A stretch of 64,000 nucleotides of DNA. Origin: Zea mays. Lineage: Eukaryota; Streptophyta; Magnoliopsida; Poales; Poaceae. A program made the translations under genes and the position numbers. Below, one piece after another: positions 54,217 to 64,000 of the stretch (position 1 is its first letter; every line of letters starts with the position of its first letter). Under the pieces are notes generated by a model that was given only the letters and a program-made list of their open reading frames with translations, made no database searches and was not told the origin of the DNA. Where the stretch lies: positions 17,504,501 through 17,568,500 of the forward strand of contig NC_050098.1 of the NCBI RefSeq assembly GCF_902167145.1, in the 5' to 3' direction.

Positions 54217-57200
54217 TCAATCCAAGTTCCACGAATCTAAGATATTGAGCTCACTACGCAGCCTGCAAAAGGTCTTCTCATCTAGAGGCTTGGTAAAGAT
54301 ATCGGCTAGCGGGTTCTCGGTGCTAACATGAAACACTTCGATATCCCCCTTTTGCTGGTGGTCTCTCAAAAAGTGATGCCGGATGTCAATGTGCTTTGTG
54401 CGGCTGTGCTCAACAGGATTTTCCGCTATTCGGATAGCACTCTCATTATCACATAGGAGTGGGACTTTGCTCAGATTGTAGCCAAAGTCCCTGAGGGTTT
54501 GCCTCATCCAAAGTAGTTGCGCGCAACACTGTCCTGCGGCAACGTACTCGGCCTCAGCGGTGGATAGGGCAACGGAGGTTTGTTTCTTAGAGTTCCATGA
54601 CACCAGGGACCTTCCTAAGAATTGGCACGTCCCCGATGTACTCTTCCTATCGACCTTACATCCAGCATAGTCGGAATCTGAGTACCCAATCAAGTCAAAG
54701 TTAGACCCCTTTGGATACCAGATCCCGAAGCAAGGCGTAGCGACTAAATATCGAAGAATTCGCTTCACAGCCACTAAGTGACACTCCTTCGGATCGGATT
54801 GAAATCTAGCACACATGCATACGCTAAGCATAATATCCGGTCTACTAGCACATAAATAAAGCAAAGAACCTATCATGGACCGGTATGCTTTTTGATCAAC
54901 GGACTTACCTCCTTTGTTGAGGTCGGTGTGTCCGTCGGTTCCCATCGGCGTCTTTGCGGGCTTGGCGTCCTTCATCCCAAACCTCTTTAGCAAATCTTGT
55001 GTGTACTTCATTTGGGAGATGAAGGTGTCGTCCTTGAGTTGCTTCACTTGGAACCCAAGGAAGTAGGTCAACTCGCCCATCATCGACATCTCGAATTTCT
55101 GCGTCATCACCCTGCTAAACTCTTCACAAGACTTTTGGTTAGTAGAACCAAATATTATGTCGTCGACATAAATTTGGCACACAAAAAGATCACCATCGCA
55201 AGTCTTAGTAAAAAGAGTTGGATCGGCTTTCCCAACCTTGAAAGCATTAGCAATTAAAAAGTCTCTAAGGCATTCATACCATGCTCTTGGGGCTTGCTTA
55301 AGTCCATAGAGCGCCTTAGAGAGCTTACACACGTGGTCGGGGTACCGTTCATCCTCGAAGCCAGGGGGTTGCTCCACGTACACCTCCTCCTTGATCGGCC
55401 CGTTGAGGAAAGCGCTCTTCACATCCATTTGGTACAACCTGAAAGAATGGTGAGCGGCATATGCTAGCAAGATGCGAATTGACTCTAGCCTAGCCACAGG
55501 AGCAAAAGTCTCCTCAAAGTCCAAACCTGCGACTTGGGCATAACCTTTTGCCACAAGTCGAGCCTTGTTCCTCGTCACCACCCCGTGCTCGTCCTGTTTG
55601 TTGCGGAACACCCACTTGGTTCCCACAACATTTTGCTTGGGACGAGGCACCAGTGTCCAAACTTCATTGCGCTTGAAGTTGTTGAGTTCCTCCTGCATGG
55701 CCAACACCCAGTCCGGATCTAGCAAGGCCTCTTCTACCCTGAAAGGCTCAATAGAAGAGACAAAAGAGTAATGCTCACAAAAATTAACTAATCTCGAGCG
55801 AGTAGTTACTCCCTTGCTAATATCACCCAATATCTGGTCGACGAGATGATCCCTTTGAATCGTCGCTCGAACTTGGGTTAGAGGTGCCTGAGGTGCTTCT
55901 TCCTCTTCAACTTGAACATCCTGTGCTCCCCCTTGATCATGCGCCTCCACTTGAGGTACCTGTTCGTCACTTTGGGTTGGGGGATGCACCATAGTTGAGG
56001 AAGACGGTTGATCTTGCTCCAAATGTTCTTGAGGCCGTACATCTCCAATCGCCATGGTGCGTATCGCGGCCGTTGGAACGTCTTCTTCATCTATATCATC
56101 AAGATCAACAACTTGCTCTCTTGGAGAGCCATTAGTCTCATCAAATACAACGTCGCTAGAGACTTCAACCAAACCCGATGATTTGTTGAAGACCCTATAC
56201 GCCTTTGTATTTGAATCATAACCTAATAAAAACCCTTCTACGGCTTTGGGAGCAAATTTGGAATTCCTACCCTTCTTCACTAGAATGTAGCATTTACTCC
56301 CAAAAACACGAAAATACGATACATTAGGTTTGTTACCGGTTAGCAGCTCATACAACGTCTTCTTGAGGAGGCGGTGAAGGTAGACCCTGTTGATGGCGTG
56401 GCAAGCCGTGTTCACGGCTTCCGACCAAAAGCACTCGGGGGTCTTGAACTCTCCAAGCATAGTCCTCGCCATATCTATGAGTGTCCTGTTCTTCCTCTCT
56501 ACCACACCATTTTGCTGAGGTGTGTAGGGAGCGGAGAACTCGTGCTTGATCCCCTCCTCCTCAAGAAACTCCTCCACTTGAAGATTCTTGAATTCGGACC
56601 CGTTGTCGCTCCTTATCTTCTTCACCTTGAGCTCAAACTCATTTTGAGCTCTCCTGAGGAAGCGCTTGAGGGTCCCTTGTGTTTCAGACTTATCCTGCAA
56701 AAAGAACACCCAAGTGAAGCGGGAAAAGTCATCAACAATAACTAGACCATACTTACTTCCTCCTATGCTCAGATAGGCGACGGGTCCGAAGAGGTCCATA
56801 TGCAACAGCTCCAGGGGTCTTGATGTTGTCATCACATTCTTGGTGTGATGAGAGCCTCCCACCTATTTCCCTGCTTGACAAGCTGCATAAGGTCTATCTT
56901 TTTCGAAATGTACATTGGTTAGACCTATCACGTGTTCTCCCTTTAGAAGCTTGTGGAGGTTCTTCATCCCCACATGTGCTAAGCGGCGATGCCACAACCA
57001 GCCCATGCAAGTCTTAGCCATTAAGCATGCATCTAGACCGGCCTCTTCTTTTGCAAAATCAACTAAGTAAAGTTTGCCGTCTAGTACACCCTTAAAAGCT
57101 AGTGAACCATCACATCTTCTAAAGACAGACACATCTACATTTGTAAATAGACAGTTATATCCCATATTGCATAATTGACTAACAGATAGCAAATTATATC

Positions 57201-57423
57201 CAAGAGACTCTACTAAAAACACATTAGAGATAGAGTGCTCATTTGAGATTGCAATTTTACCTAACCCTTTTACCTTGCCTTGATTCCCATCACCGAATAT
57301 TATTGAATCTTGGGAATCTTTATTCTTGACGTAGGAGGTGAACATTTTCTTCTCCCCCGTCATATGGTCTGTGCATCCGCTGTCAATAATCCAGCTTGAA
57401 CCCCCAGATGCATAAACCTGCAA
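54217..57423 (-). pseudogene. Element D pol with one internal stop
   Basis: A copia-type polyprotein in one frame: protease (WIIDSGCTDHMTG), HHCC region, integrase core ([28 protein letters not shown]), RT with YVDDIIFGS, and RNase H with YSDSDYAG and STAEAEY intact. TAG at 56865-56863 falls after QAGK, where element B has CAA (KQ), and cuts the protein between the zinc region and the integrase core. The part after the stop is open for 881 codons. The start lacks ATG, and the gag-pol junction CTTGCAG/GTTTATGC is the same as in B. Confidence 0.9.
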
Positions 57424-57430
57424 GGCAAAT

Positions 57431-59817
57431 TTAGGCTTGGGTCTTAGGTACCCAACTCATGTTGGGTCCTGCAAGGTTAGCACAAATATCCTTAGGGACC
57501 CAAATGCAAGTTTTGTCTCCCTTGCATCTTGCCCCAAATTTTCTAGCAACTATCTTCCTATCCTTTCTACAAATAGCAAAAGAGGCATTTAAAGCATGAT
57601 ATATTGTAGAAGGTTCATTAATTTTCCTAGTAACATTAACGACATTTCTCCTAGGCATATTATGAATAACATTTCTCCTTTCAACATTTCTATCATGCAC
57701 ATAAGAAGAACTAGAAGCAAGCATTGCATGAGAATCAAAGGCATTATATACATTACAACTCCTATAAGCATTTCTAGGTTGTCTTCTATCATAGTACATA
57801 AAGGCATGGTTCTTTTGCACACTACTAGCCATAGGGGCCTTCCCTTTCTCCTTGGCGGAGATGGAAGCCTTATGGCTTGTCAAGTTCTTGGCTTCCCTCT
57901 TGTAGCCAAGACCATCCTTAATTGAGGGATGTCTACCAATCGTGTAGGCATCCCTTGCAAATTTTAGCTTGTCAAATTCATTCTTGCTAGTCTTAAGTTG
58001 GGCATTAAGACTAGCTAATTCATCATTTAATTTGGAAATTGAAACTAAATGATCACTACAAGCATCAATGTCAAAATCTTTACACCTATTACAAGTTTCA
58101 ACAATTTCTACACAAGAATTAGATTTACTAGCTACTTCTAGTTTAGCATTTAAATCATCATTAAAACTTTTTAACTTAGCAATAGTTTCATGACAAGAAG
58201 ATAATTCACTAGAGAGCATTTCATTCCTCTTAATTTCTAGAGCAAGAGATTTCTGAGCTTCTACAAATTTATCATGCTCTTCATACAACAAATCCTCTTG
58301 CTTTTCTAAAAGTATATTCCTATCATTCAAGGCATCAATCAATTCATTAATTTTGTCTACCTTGGTTCTATCTAATCCCTTGAATAAGCATGAGTAATCT
58401 ATCTCATCATCATCACTAGACTCATCCTCACTTGAAGAAGCATAAGTACTAGTATTATTAGTGCTTACTTTCTTCTCCCTTGCCATGAGGCAAGTGTGAC
58501 GCTCGTTGGGGAAGAGGGATGACTTGTTGAAGGCGGTGGCGGCGAGTCCTTCATTGTCGGAGTCGGACGAAGAGCAGTCCGAATCCCACTCCTTGCCAAG
58601 ATGAGCCTCGCCCTTTGCCTTCTTATAGTTCTTCTTTTTCTCCCTCTTGTTCCCTTGATCCTGATCACTATCATTGTCGGGACAGTTAGCAATAAAATGA
58701 CCAAGCTTACCGCATTTGAAGCATGAGCGCTTCCCCTTGGCTTTGGTCTTGCTTGGCTGTCCCTTGCGACCTTTAAGCACCGTCTTGAATCTTTTGATGA
58801 TGAGAGCCATCTCTTCATCATTAAGTCCGGCCGCCTCAATCTGTGCCACCTTGCTAGGTAGCGCCTCCTTGCTTCGTGTTGCCTTGAGAGCAAGGGGTTG
58901 CGGCTCGTTGATCGGACCATTCAAGGCGTCGTCCACGTACCTCGCCTCCTTGATCATCATTCGCTCGCTAACGAATTTCCCAAGAACTTCTTCGGGCGAC
59001 ATCTTGGTGTACCTGGGATTTTCACGAATATTGTTCACCAAATGAGGATCAAGAACGGTAAATGACCTTAGCATTAGGCGGACGACGTCGTGGTCCATCC
59101 ATCGCGTGCTCCCGTAGCTCTTTATTTTGTTGATAAGGGTCTTGAGCCTGTTGTATGTTTGTGTTGGCTCCTCGCCCCTTATCATCGCGAATGTCCAAGC
59201 TCGCCCTCCACCAACTCCATTTTGGTGAGCAAGGTGACGTCGTTTCCCTCATGAGAGATCTTGAGGGTGTCCCAGATCTGCTTGGCATTGTCCAAGCCAC
59301 TCACCTTGTGATACTCGTCCCTGCACAAAGAGGCTAGCAACACAGTAGTAGCTTGTGTATTTTTATGAATCTGTTCATTAATAAACACAGGGCTATCCGA
59401 GCTATCAAATTTCATTCCATTTTCCACAATCTCCCAAATGCTTGGATGGAGAGAAAACAGGTGAGTACGCATTTTGTGGCTCCAAAATCCGTAGTCCTCT
59501 CCATCAAAGTGAGGGGGCTTGCCAAGTGGAATGGGGAGCAATTGAGCATTTGAACTATGCGGGATGTGCGAATAATCGAAAGAAAAGTTTGAGTTAACCG
59601 TCTTTCGTCTATCGTAGTCGTCGTCGTCCTTTTGGGAGGAGGAAGATTCGTCGCTGTCGTAGTAGACAATTTCCTTGATGCGCCTTATCTTCTTCTTCCT
59701 CCCGTCTTTTCTTTTGTGGCCCGAGCCTGAGTCGGTGGGCCTGTCATCATTGGGCTCGTTGACGAAGGTCTCCTTCTCCTTGTCGTTGATCACCATCCCC
59801 TTGCCCTTAGGATCCAT
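57431..59817 (-). pseudogene. Element D gag with one frameshift
   Basis: ATG 59817 (MDPKGKGMVINDKEKE). The frame runs to about 59185, where GAGCTTGGACATTCG replaces B's GAGCTTGGAAGATTCG. One base is lost, so the frame ends at 59182, while the correct frame continues to 57431. The downstream part carries CFKCGKLGHFIANC (near 58720), the acidic Ser region, the coiled coil and the SWVPKTQA end, as in B. Confidence 0.9.
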
Positions 59818-59852
59818 CTCTTCGGGCGGTTAGTCCCTTTCTCGAAGAGAAC

Positions 59853-59867
59853 GGCTCCGATACCAAT
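59853..59867 (-). other. Primer binding site of D
   Basis: ATTGGTATCGGAGCC on the minus strand, next to the LTR end at 59868. It has one mismatch (CGG for CAG) to the sites in A and B, the same change as in E. Confidence 0.8.
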
Positions 59868-61089
59868 TGAGAGCACCTAGAGGGGGGTGAATAGGTGATC
59901 CTATAGAACTTCAAAAACTTAAGCCACAAAACTTGGTTAATTATTAGCACAGTAATTTGCCAAGTGGCTAGAGAAGGATCTCAACACAACACAATAACCA
60001 AGAGATATCAATCACAGAGATGGCACAGTGGTTATCCCATGGTTCGGCCAAGACCAACGCTTGCCTATTCCACGTTGTGGCGTCCCAACGGACGAGGGTT
60101 GCAATCAACCCCTCTCAAGCGGTCCAAAGACCAACTTGAATACCACGGTGTTGCTTTGCTTCTCTTAATCCCGTTTGCGAGGAATCTCCACAGCTTGGAG
60201 CCTCTCGCCCTTACAAAATATGTTCACAAAGAATCACGGAGCAAGGGAGGGATTAGCAATTCACACACGACACAAAGATCACAGCGAATACGCACACGCA
60301 AAAACCCAGACTTGAGCTCAAGAGACTAGCACACTAGAACGGAGCTCAAATCACTAGAATGTCGAACAAGTGCGCAAGAATGAAGTGTGAGTGATCAATG
60401 ATGCTCAAAGGATGCTTGGTGTTCTCCTCCATGCGCCTAGGGGTCCCTTTTATAGCCCCAAGGCAGCTAGGAGCCGTTGAGCACAAATCTGGAAAGCCAT
60501 TCTTGCCTTCTGTCGTCGGGGGCACCGGACAGTCCGGTGCACACCGGACACTGTCTGGTGCCTGATTTCCTTCATTAAATAGCAAAGCCGACCGTTGGCA
60601 GACTTGGAGCCGTTGGCGCACCGGACATGTCCGGTGCACACCGGACAGTCCGGTGCCATCTTCTAGCCGTTGGCTCGGCCACGTGTCCCGCGCAGATTGC
60701 GCGGCCGACCGTTGGCTCACCGGACAGTCCGGTGCACACCGGACAGTCCGGTGAATTTTAGCCGTACGTCGCCGGTGAATTCCCGAGAGCGGCCACTTCG
60801 CTCGAGCCAGCCTGGCGCACCGGACACTGTCCGGTGCGCCATCGGACAGTCCGGTGCGCCCAGACTCAGCAGATTCTTGGCTGCTCGAGCCAAGACATTT
60901 CCAATTGGATTTTTCCTGTTTCCAGCACTTAGACACAATACATTAGTCCATAAAACAATGTACTAAGTCTGAGAAACATACCTTTATCCTTGATTTGTAC
61001 TTTGTCCACCTTTTTACACATAAGCACTTGTGTTGGGCACTAAACCACCAAAATACTTAGAAATGGCCCAAGGGCACATTTCTCTTTCA
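59868..61089 (-). repeat. 5' LTR of element D
   Basis: A 1222-bp LTR with TATAAAA at 60454-60448. The dyad array at about 60520-60860 includes the perfect palindrome CACCGGACATGTCCGGTG near 60619. It is followed on the right by ATACC and the resumed C LTR. Confidence 0.9.
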
Positions 61090-61094
61090 ATACC

Positions 61095-61787
61095 CCCTCC
61101 ACCCACCATATTCAATGTCTTGCACTCCACATTTATTCCAGCACATTGCTAGAGCATTGCAAGCACCAAAAGCCTTGTGAGGAGATTAGAGAATCTTAAT
61201 CCGCGTTTGTTCCTCATTAGCGCTAGCGAGAGCCACCTAGAGCACACACCACTTGCATTAGGCTTCTCTTGGTCAAGCGAATGTCTACGACTTGTTACTC
61301 TTGGTGATCGGCATCACCTAGACGGCTTGGTGGCGTTGGGAGCTCGGTGATCACCGTGAAGATCTTGTTGGTGACCCGACTCAAGTTTGTAAGCGGTCTC
61401 GAGGGATCCACCGCGCCGGAGTGGCAAAGGATCATCTCGTAGTGAGCACTTGGTTCTTGCGAGGACCAAGGGGAGCGATACCCTTGCGCGGGTGCTCCAA
61501 CGAGGACTAGTGGAGAGTGCCGACTCTTCGATACCTCGGGAAAAATTGGAGGAGTCTTCTAAACCTTGCTTTACATTCCGCACTTAATTCAAGCACTTTA
61601 CATTGTGTATTTGTTTAGCAAGTATTTGAAGTATTGTCTTAGCATTGTTGCATTTCTAGTATTATATTTTTAGTGCTAGTTGTTGGGGTGAAGTTGGGCT
61701 CTTGCTTAGCTCTTGCTTAGGTTTTAATTAGTGTTGATTTTTAGAAAAGCCCAATTCACCCCCCTCTTGGGCATCGTGATCCTTTCA
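61095..61787 (+). repeat. 5' LTR of element C, second part
   Basis: The continuation of 24975-25773, giving a total LTR of about 1.49 kb that ends GATCCTTTCA at 61787. It holds the transcribed leader region; the TATA-like box is on the other side of D. Confidence 0.82.
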
Positions 61788-61802
61788 ATTGGTATCAGAG
61801 CC
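61788..61802 (+). other. Primer binding site of C
   Basis: ATTGGTATCAGAGCC directly after the LTR, a perfect tRNA-iMet type site. Confidence 0.85.
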
Positions 61803-61840
61803 TTGTTGCTCTTAGATTAGCTTAACCGCTAAGAGTTACG

Positions 61841-64000
61841 ATGTCCGGTGGGGATGTCCCTCCTCCCGTTTTTGATGGTGACGATTTTCCTTATTGGAAA
61901 ATTCGTATGGAAGCATATTTAGAGGCTATAGACATTGGTGTCTATAAAGCCGCCACACAAGGATTCCCTGAACCTAGAGATCCCACAAATCTTGTAGGTG
62001 ATGAGTTTAATTATGAAAAATGGAATGCCAAGGCCAAAAACACCCTTTTTAGAGGCCTTTGCAAAGATGTGTTCAATAGAGTAAGAAATCATAAAAATGC
62101 TCATGATTTGTGGATGGACATTTGTGCTTTACATGAAGGAACTAGAAGTGAGCGTGAGGAGAGATACCACATAGCCATGAGAAAGTTAAATTCTTTTGAA
62201 ATGCTTGCTAATGAAAATGCTAATGCCATGTACTCACGTCTCAATATTCTTGTAGAGGAAGTTAATGGATTGGGGCTTACTCAAATCTCACAACCGGATG
62301 TTGTGAGGAAGATTCTCAGTGTCCTCCCAATAGACAAATATGGACACATTGTCACTGTGCTACATCAAATGGATCTTTCAGTTACTACACCTACACAGAT
62401 TTTGGGAAAGATCAATGCCCATGAGATGTACATGCACATCAACAACAAAGAAGAATCATCTTCCAAAAGAAAGGATTTGGCTCTCAAAGCAAATCATGAA
62501 AGAAAAGGAAAATCCAAAGTACAAATTGAGGAAGAATCCTCAAGTGATGATGACCTTGATGCTAACATTGCCTTGATGGTGAGGAAGACCACCAAGATGT
62601 TAAAGAAGCTCAACAGGGAAGGCATCAAATTTGATTCAAGAAAGAAGAAATTCTTTTCCAGCAAAAGAAAGCCCATCTCTGAGATGGATTGCTATAACTG
62701 TGGAGAGCTTGGTCATCTTGCTCATCAATGTACCAAGCCCAAGAAGAACAAGTTCAAGGGCAAGAAAGAAGATGACAGCGACGATGAAAAGAAGGAAAAG
62801 AAATTTTTCAAGAGGAAAGATGGGAAACAAAAGAGGTTCCACAAGAAGAAGAATGGAAAGGCATACATTGTTGGTGACTGGCTCACTGACATTGAGTCAT
62901 CAAGTGGATCTTCTTCAAGTGAAGAAGAGAATGATGAAAAAGTTGCCGCCATCGCCGGGGACTTCTCTTCACCACCACCATCGCCATCATCGACTTCTCA
63001 CCTATGCCTTATGGCTAGGGGTGAACGGAAGGTACAAAATGATATTAATATTACTGATGATAGTGATAGTGATAGTGATGAGGAATTTGCTTCACCTTCA
63101 TATGATGAGCTAGCTGACTTGCTTAAAGAATATACTCAAATCATTAGAAAGTCAAAGGCTAAATGTGATAGGTTGAAAAATGAAAATGAATCTTTAAATG
63201 CAAAATATGACATAGTTATAAAGGCTAGTGATGAAATAAAAGAAGAAAATAAAATTATGTCATCAACTGTAAATGAGCTCACAAACTCCCTAAAAGATGC
63301 TAAGGAAAAATATGACAAATTAAATGAAGCTAATAGGGAGTTACAAAATAGACTAGTAAAGATCAAGGAAGACTATACTCAAATTAAATTTGATCATGAC
63401 AATCTTCTTGTTGAAAATGAACTTTTATCTTGCAAAACACATGAGGCTATTAACCCTGTTGTTAAGATTGATGTAGCAACCTCATGTGATGATTTGAGTC
63501 AAGAAGAGCAAACTAGTCTACATGCTGAATTGACTGAAAAAGTTGAAGTCCTGACTTTAGACAACCAAAAATTGAAGAATTACTTGACTGATGCAACTAC
63601 TAGAGGAAAGGTCGCTATTGAGAACAATGATTTCAACAATGAGTTGGCAGTGGATAATCAAAGGCTTAAAAATGAGGTCAAGAAACTAAAAAGTGAAAAT
63701 GAACATCTTGCAACAAGTGTGCAAAAGTTCAACAAGGGTCAATACCTCCAAAATGAGCTGCTTATGAACATTGTCATGAAAAACAACAAGAGTGGTATTG
63801 GATACAATGCTTTTGTGCAAAAGAAAGCTACCACTCAATACAAGCCAAAGCAGACTCACAGGCCTATCAAATGCTTTGAGTGTGGAAATGAAGGTCATTT
63901 ATCCCACAACTGCAAAGCCAAACCACCAACTCCCTTGCCTAAGCACTCAAGACCATTTGCTTTCAATGCTCATTATGTTCTAAGAAAGGTTGCAAATGGA
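61841..64000 (+). CDS. gag: Element C gag (N-terminal 720 codons, open at window end)
   Basis: ATG 61841 (MSGGDVPPPVFDGDDFPYWK) opens a frame that I read codon by codon to 64000 without a stop. The gag core (about 10-200) has FPYWKIRMEAYLE, YEKWNAKAKNTL and VVRKILSVLP. A first CCHC knuckle, CYNCGELGHLAHQC, lies at 284-297. Lys-rich and acidic Ser segments follow, then a long heptad-rich coiled coil (about 420-660), and a second knuckle, CFECGNEGHLSHNC, at 678-691. The other gags here have one knuckle. The frame is 3'-truncated by the window and may run on into pol. Confidence 0.9.
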   Translation, partial: MSGGDVPPPVFDGDDFPYWKIRMEAYLEAIDIGVYKAATQGFPEPRDPTNLVGDEFNYEKWNAKAKNTLFRGLCKDVFNRVRNHKNAHDLWMDICALHEGTRSEREERYHIAMRKLNSFEMLANENANAMYSRLNILVEEVNGLGLTQISQPDVVRKILSVLPIDKYGHIVTVLHQMDLSVTTPTQILGKINAHEMYMHINNKEESSSKRKDLALKANHERKGKSKVQIEEESSSDDDLDANIALMVRKTTKMLKKLNREGIKFDSRKKKFFSSKRKPISEMDCYNCGELGHLAHQCTKPKKNKFKGKKEDDSDDEKKEKKFFKRKDGKQKRFHKKKNGKAYIVGDWLTDIESSSGSSSSEEENDEKVAAIAGDFSSPPPSPSSTSHLCLMARGERKVQNDINITDDSDSDSDEEFASPSYDELADLLKEYTQIIRKSKAKCDRLKNENESLNAKYDIVIKASDEIKEENKIMSSTVNELTNSLKDAKEKYDKLNEANRELQNRLVKIKEDYTQIKFDHDNLLVENELLSCKTHEAINPVVKIDVATSCDDLSQEEQTSLHAELTEKVEVLTLDNQKLKNYLTDATTRGKVAIENNDFNNELAVDNQRLKNEVKKLKSENEHLATSVQKFNKGQYLQNELLMNIVMKNNKSGIGYNAFVQKKATTQYKPKQTHRPIKCFECGNEGHLSHNCKAKPPTPLPKHSRPFAFNAHYVLRKVANG

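Larger units (their letters stand above)
25774..61089 (-). mobile_element. Ji-like Sirevirus D (minus), carrying chromovirus complex E
   Basis: ATACC flanks both ends (25769-25773 and 61090-61094), and the C LTR reads through when D is removed. On the minus strand: 5' LTR 61089-59868, PBS, gag, pol, 3' region, PPT, and 3' LTR 53429-53030 plus 26598-25774. Without E it is about 8.9 kb. The LTRs are 1222 and about 1225 bp, and their dyad arrays differ. One gag frameshift and one pol stop are the visible lesions. Confidence 0.92.

Noticed and set aside
62340..63113. Frames of 78 and 160 codons on the plus strand in element C
   Set aside because: They lie in the +1 frame over the uninterrupted gag frame that starts at 61841.

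Overview
The window is plant repeat DNA from a grass of the maize group, most likely Zea mays. It is built almost entirely of nested LTR retrotransposons. Evidence: Ty1/copia Sirevirus LTRs of two types that I recognise from memory as Opie-like (starting TGAAAGGGAATTAGGC) and Ji-like (starting TGAAAGGGAAATGTGCCC); arrays of the CACCGGACAGTCCGGTG dyad in their U3 regions; tRNA-iMet primer sites next to the LTRs; 5-bp target duplications; and Ty3/gypsy Tat-like and chromovirus elements with very long LTRs. I see no host gene, tRNA or rRNA.

Left block (1-15512): a minus-strand Tat-like gypsy 5' LTR (F, 1183-15512 in pieces) with the start of its leader at 953-1182. It is broken three times: by a minus-strand Ji-like LTR (G, 1-952, cut by the window edge); by a complete but mutated Opie-like element (1496-10905, duplication GGGGG); and by a 3185-bp solo LTR of another gypsy family (12272-15456, duplication GGGTT). 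A short non-element stretch (15513-16068) follows.

Right block (16069-64000): a six-level nest. A minus-strand Opie-related LTR tip (H, 16069) is interrupted by Ji-like element A (16144). A is interrupted within its gag by Ji-like element B (17843). B is interrupted 3' of pol by a third Sirevirus, C (24975, continuing past 64000). C is interrupted in its 5' LTR by Ji-like element D on the minus strand (25774-61089, duplication ATACC on both sides). D is interrupted in its 3' LTR by a minus-strand chromovirus complex E (26599-53024, duplication GACCG on both sides).

E is the most unusual object. It has three LTRs of about 4.68 kb and two complete internal domains (LTR-internal-LTR-internal-LTR) inside one target duplication. 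Each internal domain has an extra ORF (orf0) upstream of a 1494-codon gag-pol frame ending in an integrase chromodomain. Signals suggest that the pol 3' end may be spliced into two small acidic exons inside the 3' LTR. The last two exons of this layout, in the same reading phase and with the same GC-AG intron, also occur in the unrelated-looking solo LTR at 12272-15456.

How the parts work together: each autonomous element makes a gag shell and a pol polyprotein (protease, integrase, reverse transcriptase, RNase H). The LTRs supply promoter and 3' end, and the PBS and PPT prime the two DNA strands. Most copies here carry lesions. Several are CAG-to-TAG stops, which fits deamination of methylated CHG sites in silenced chromatin.
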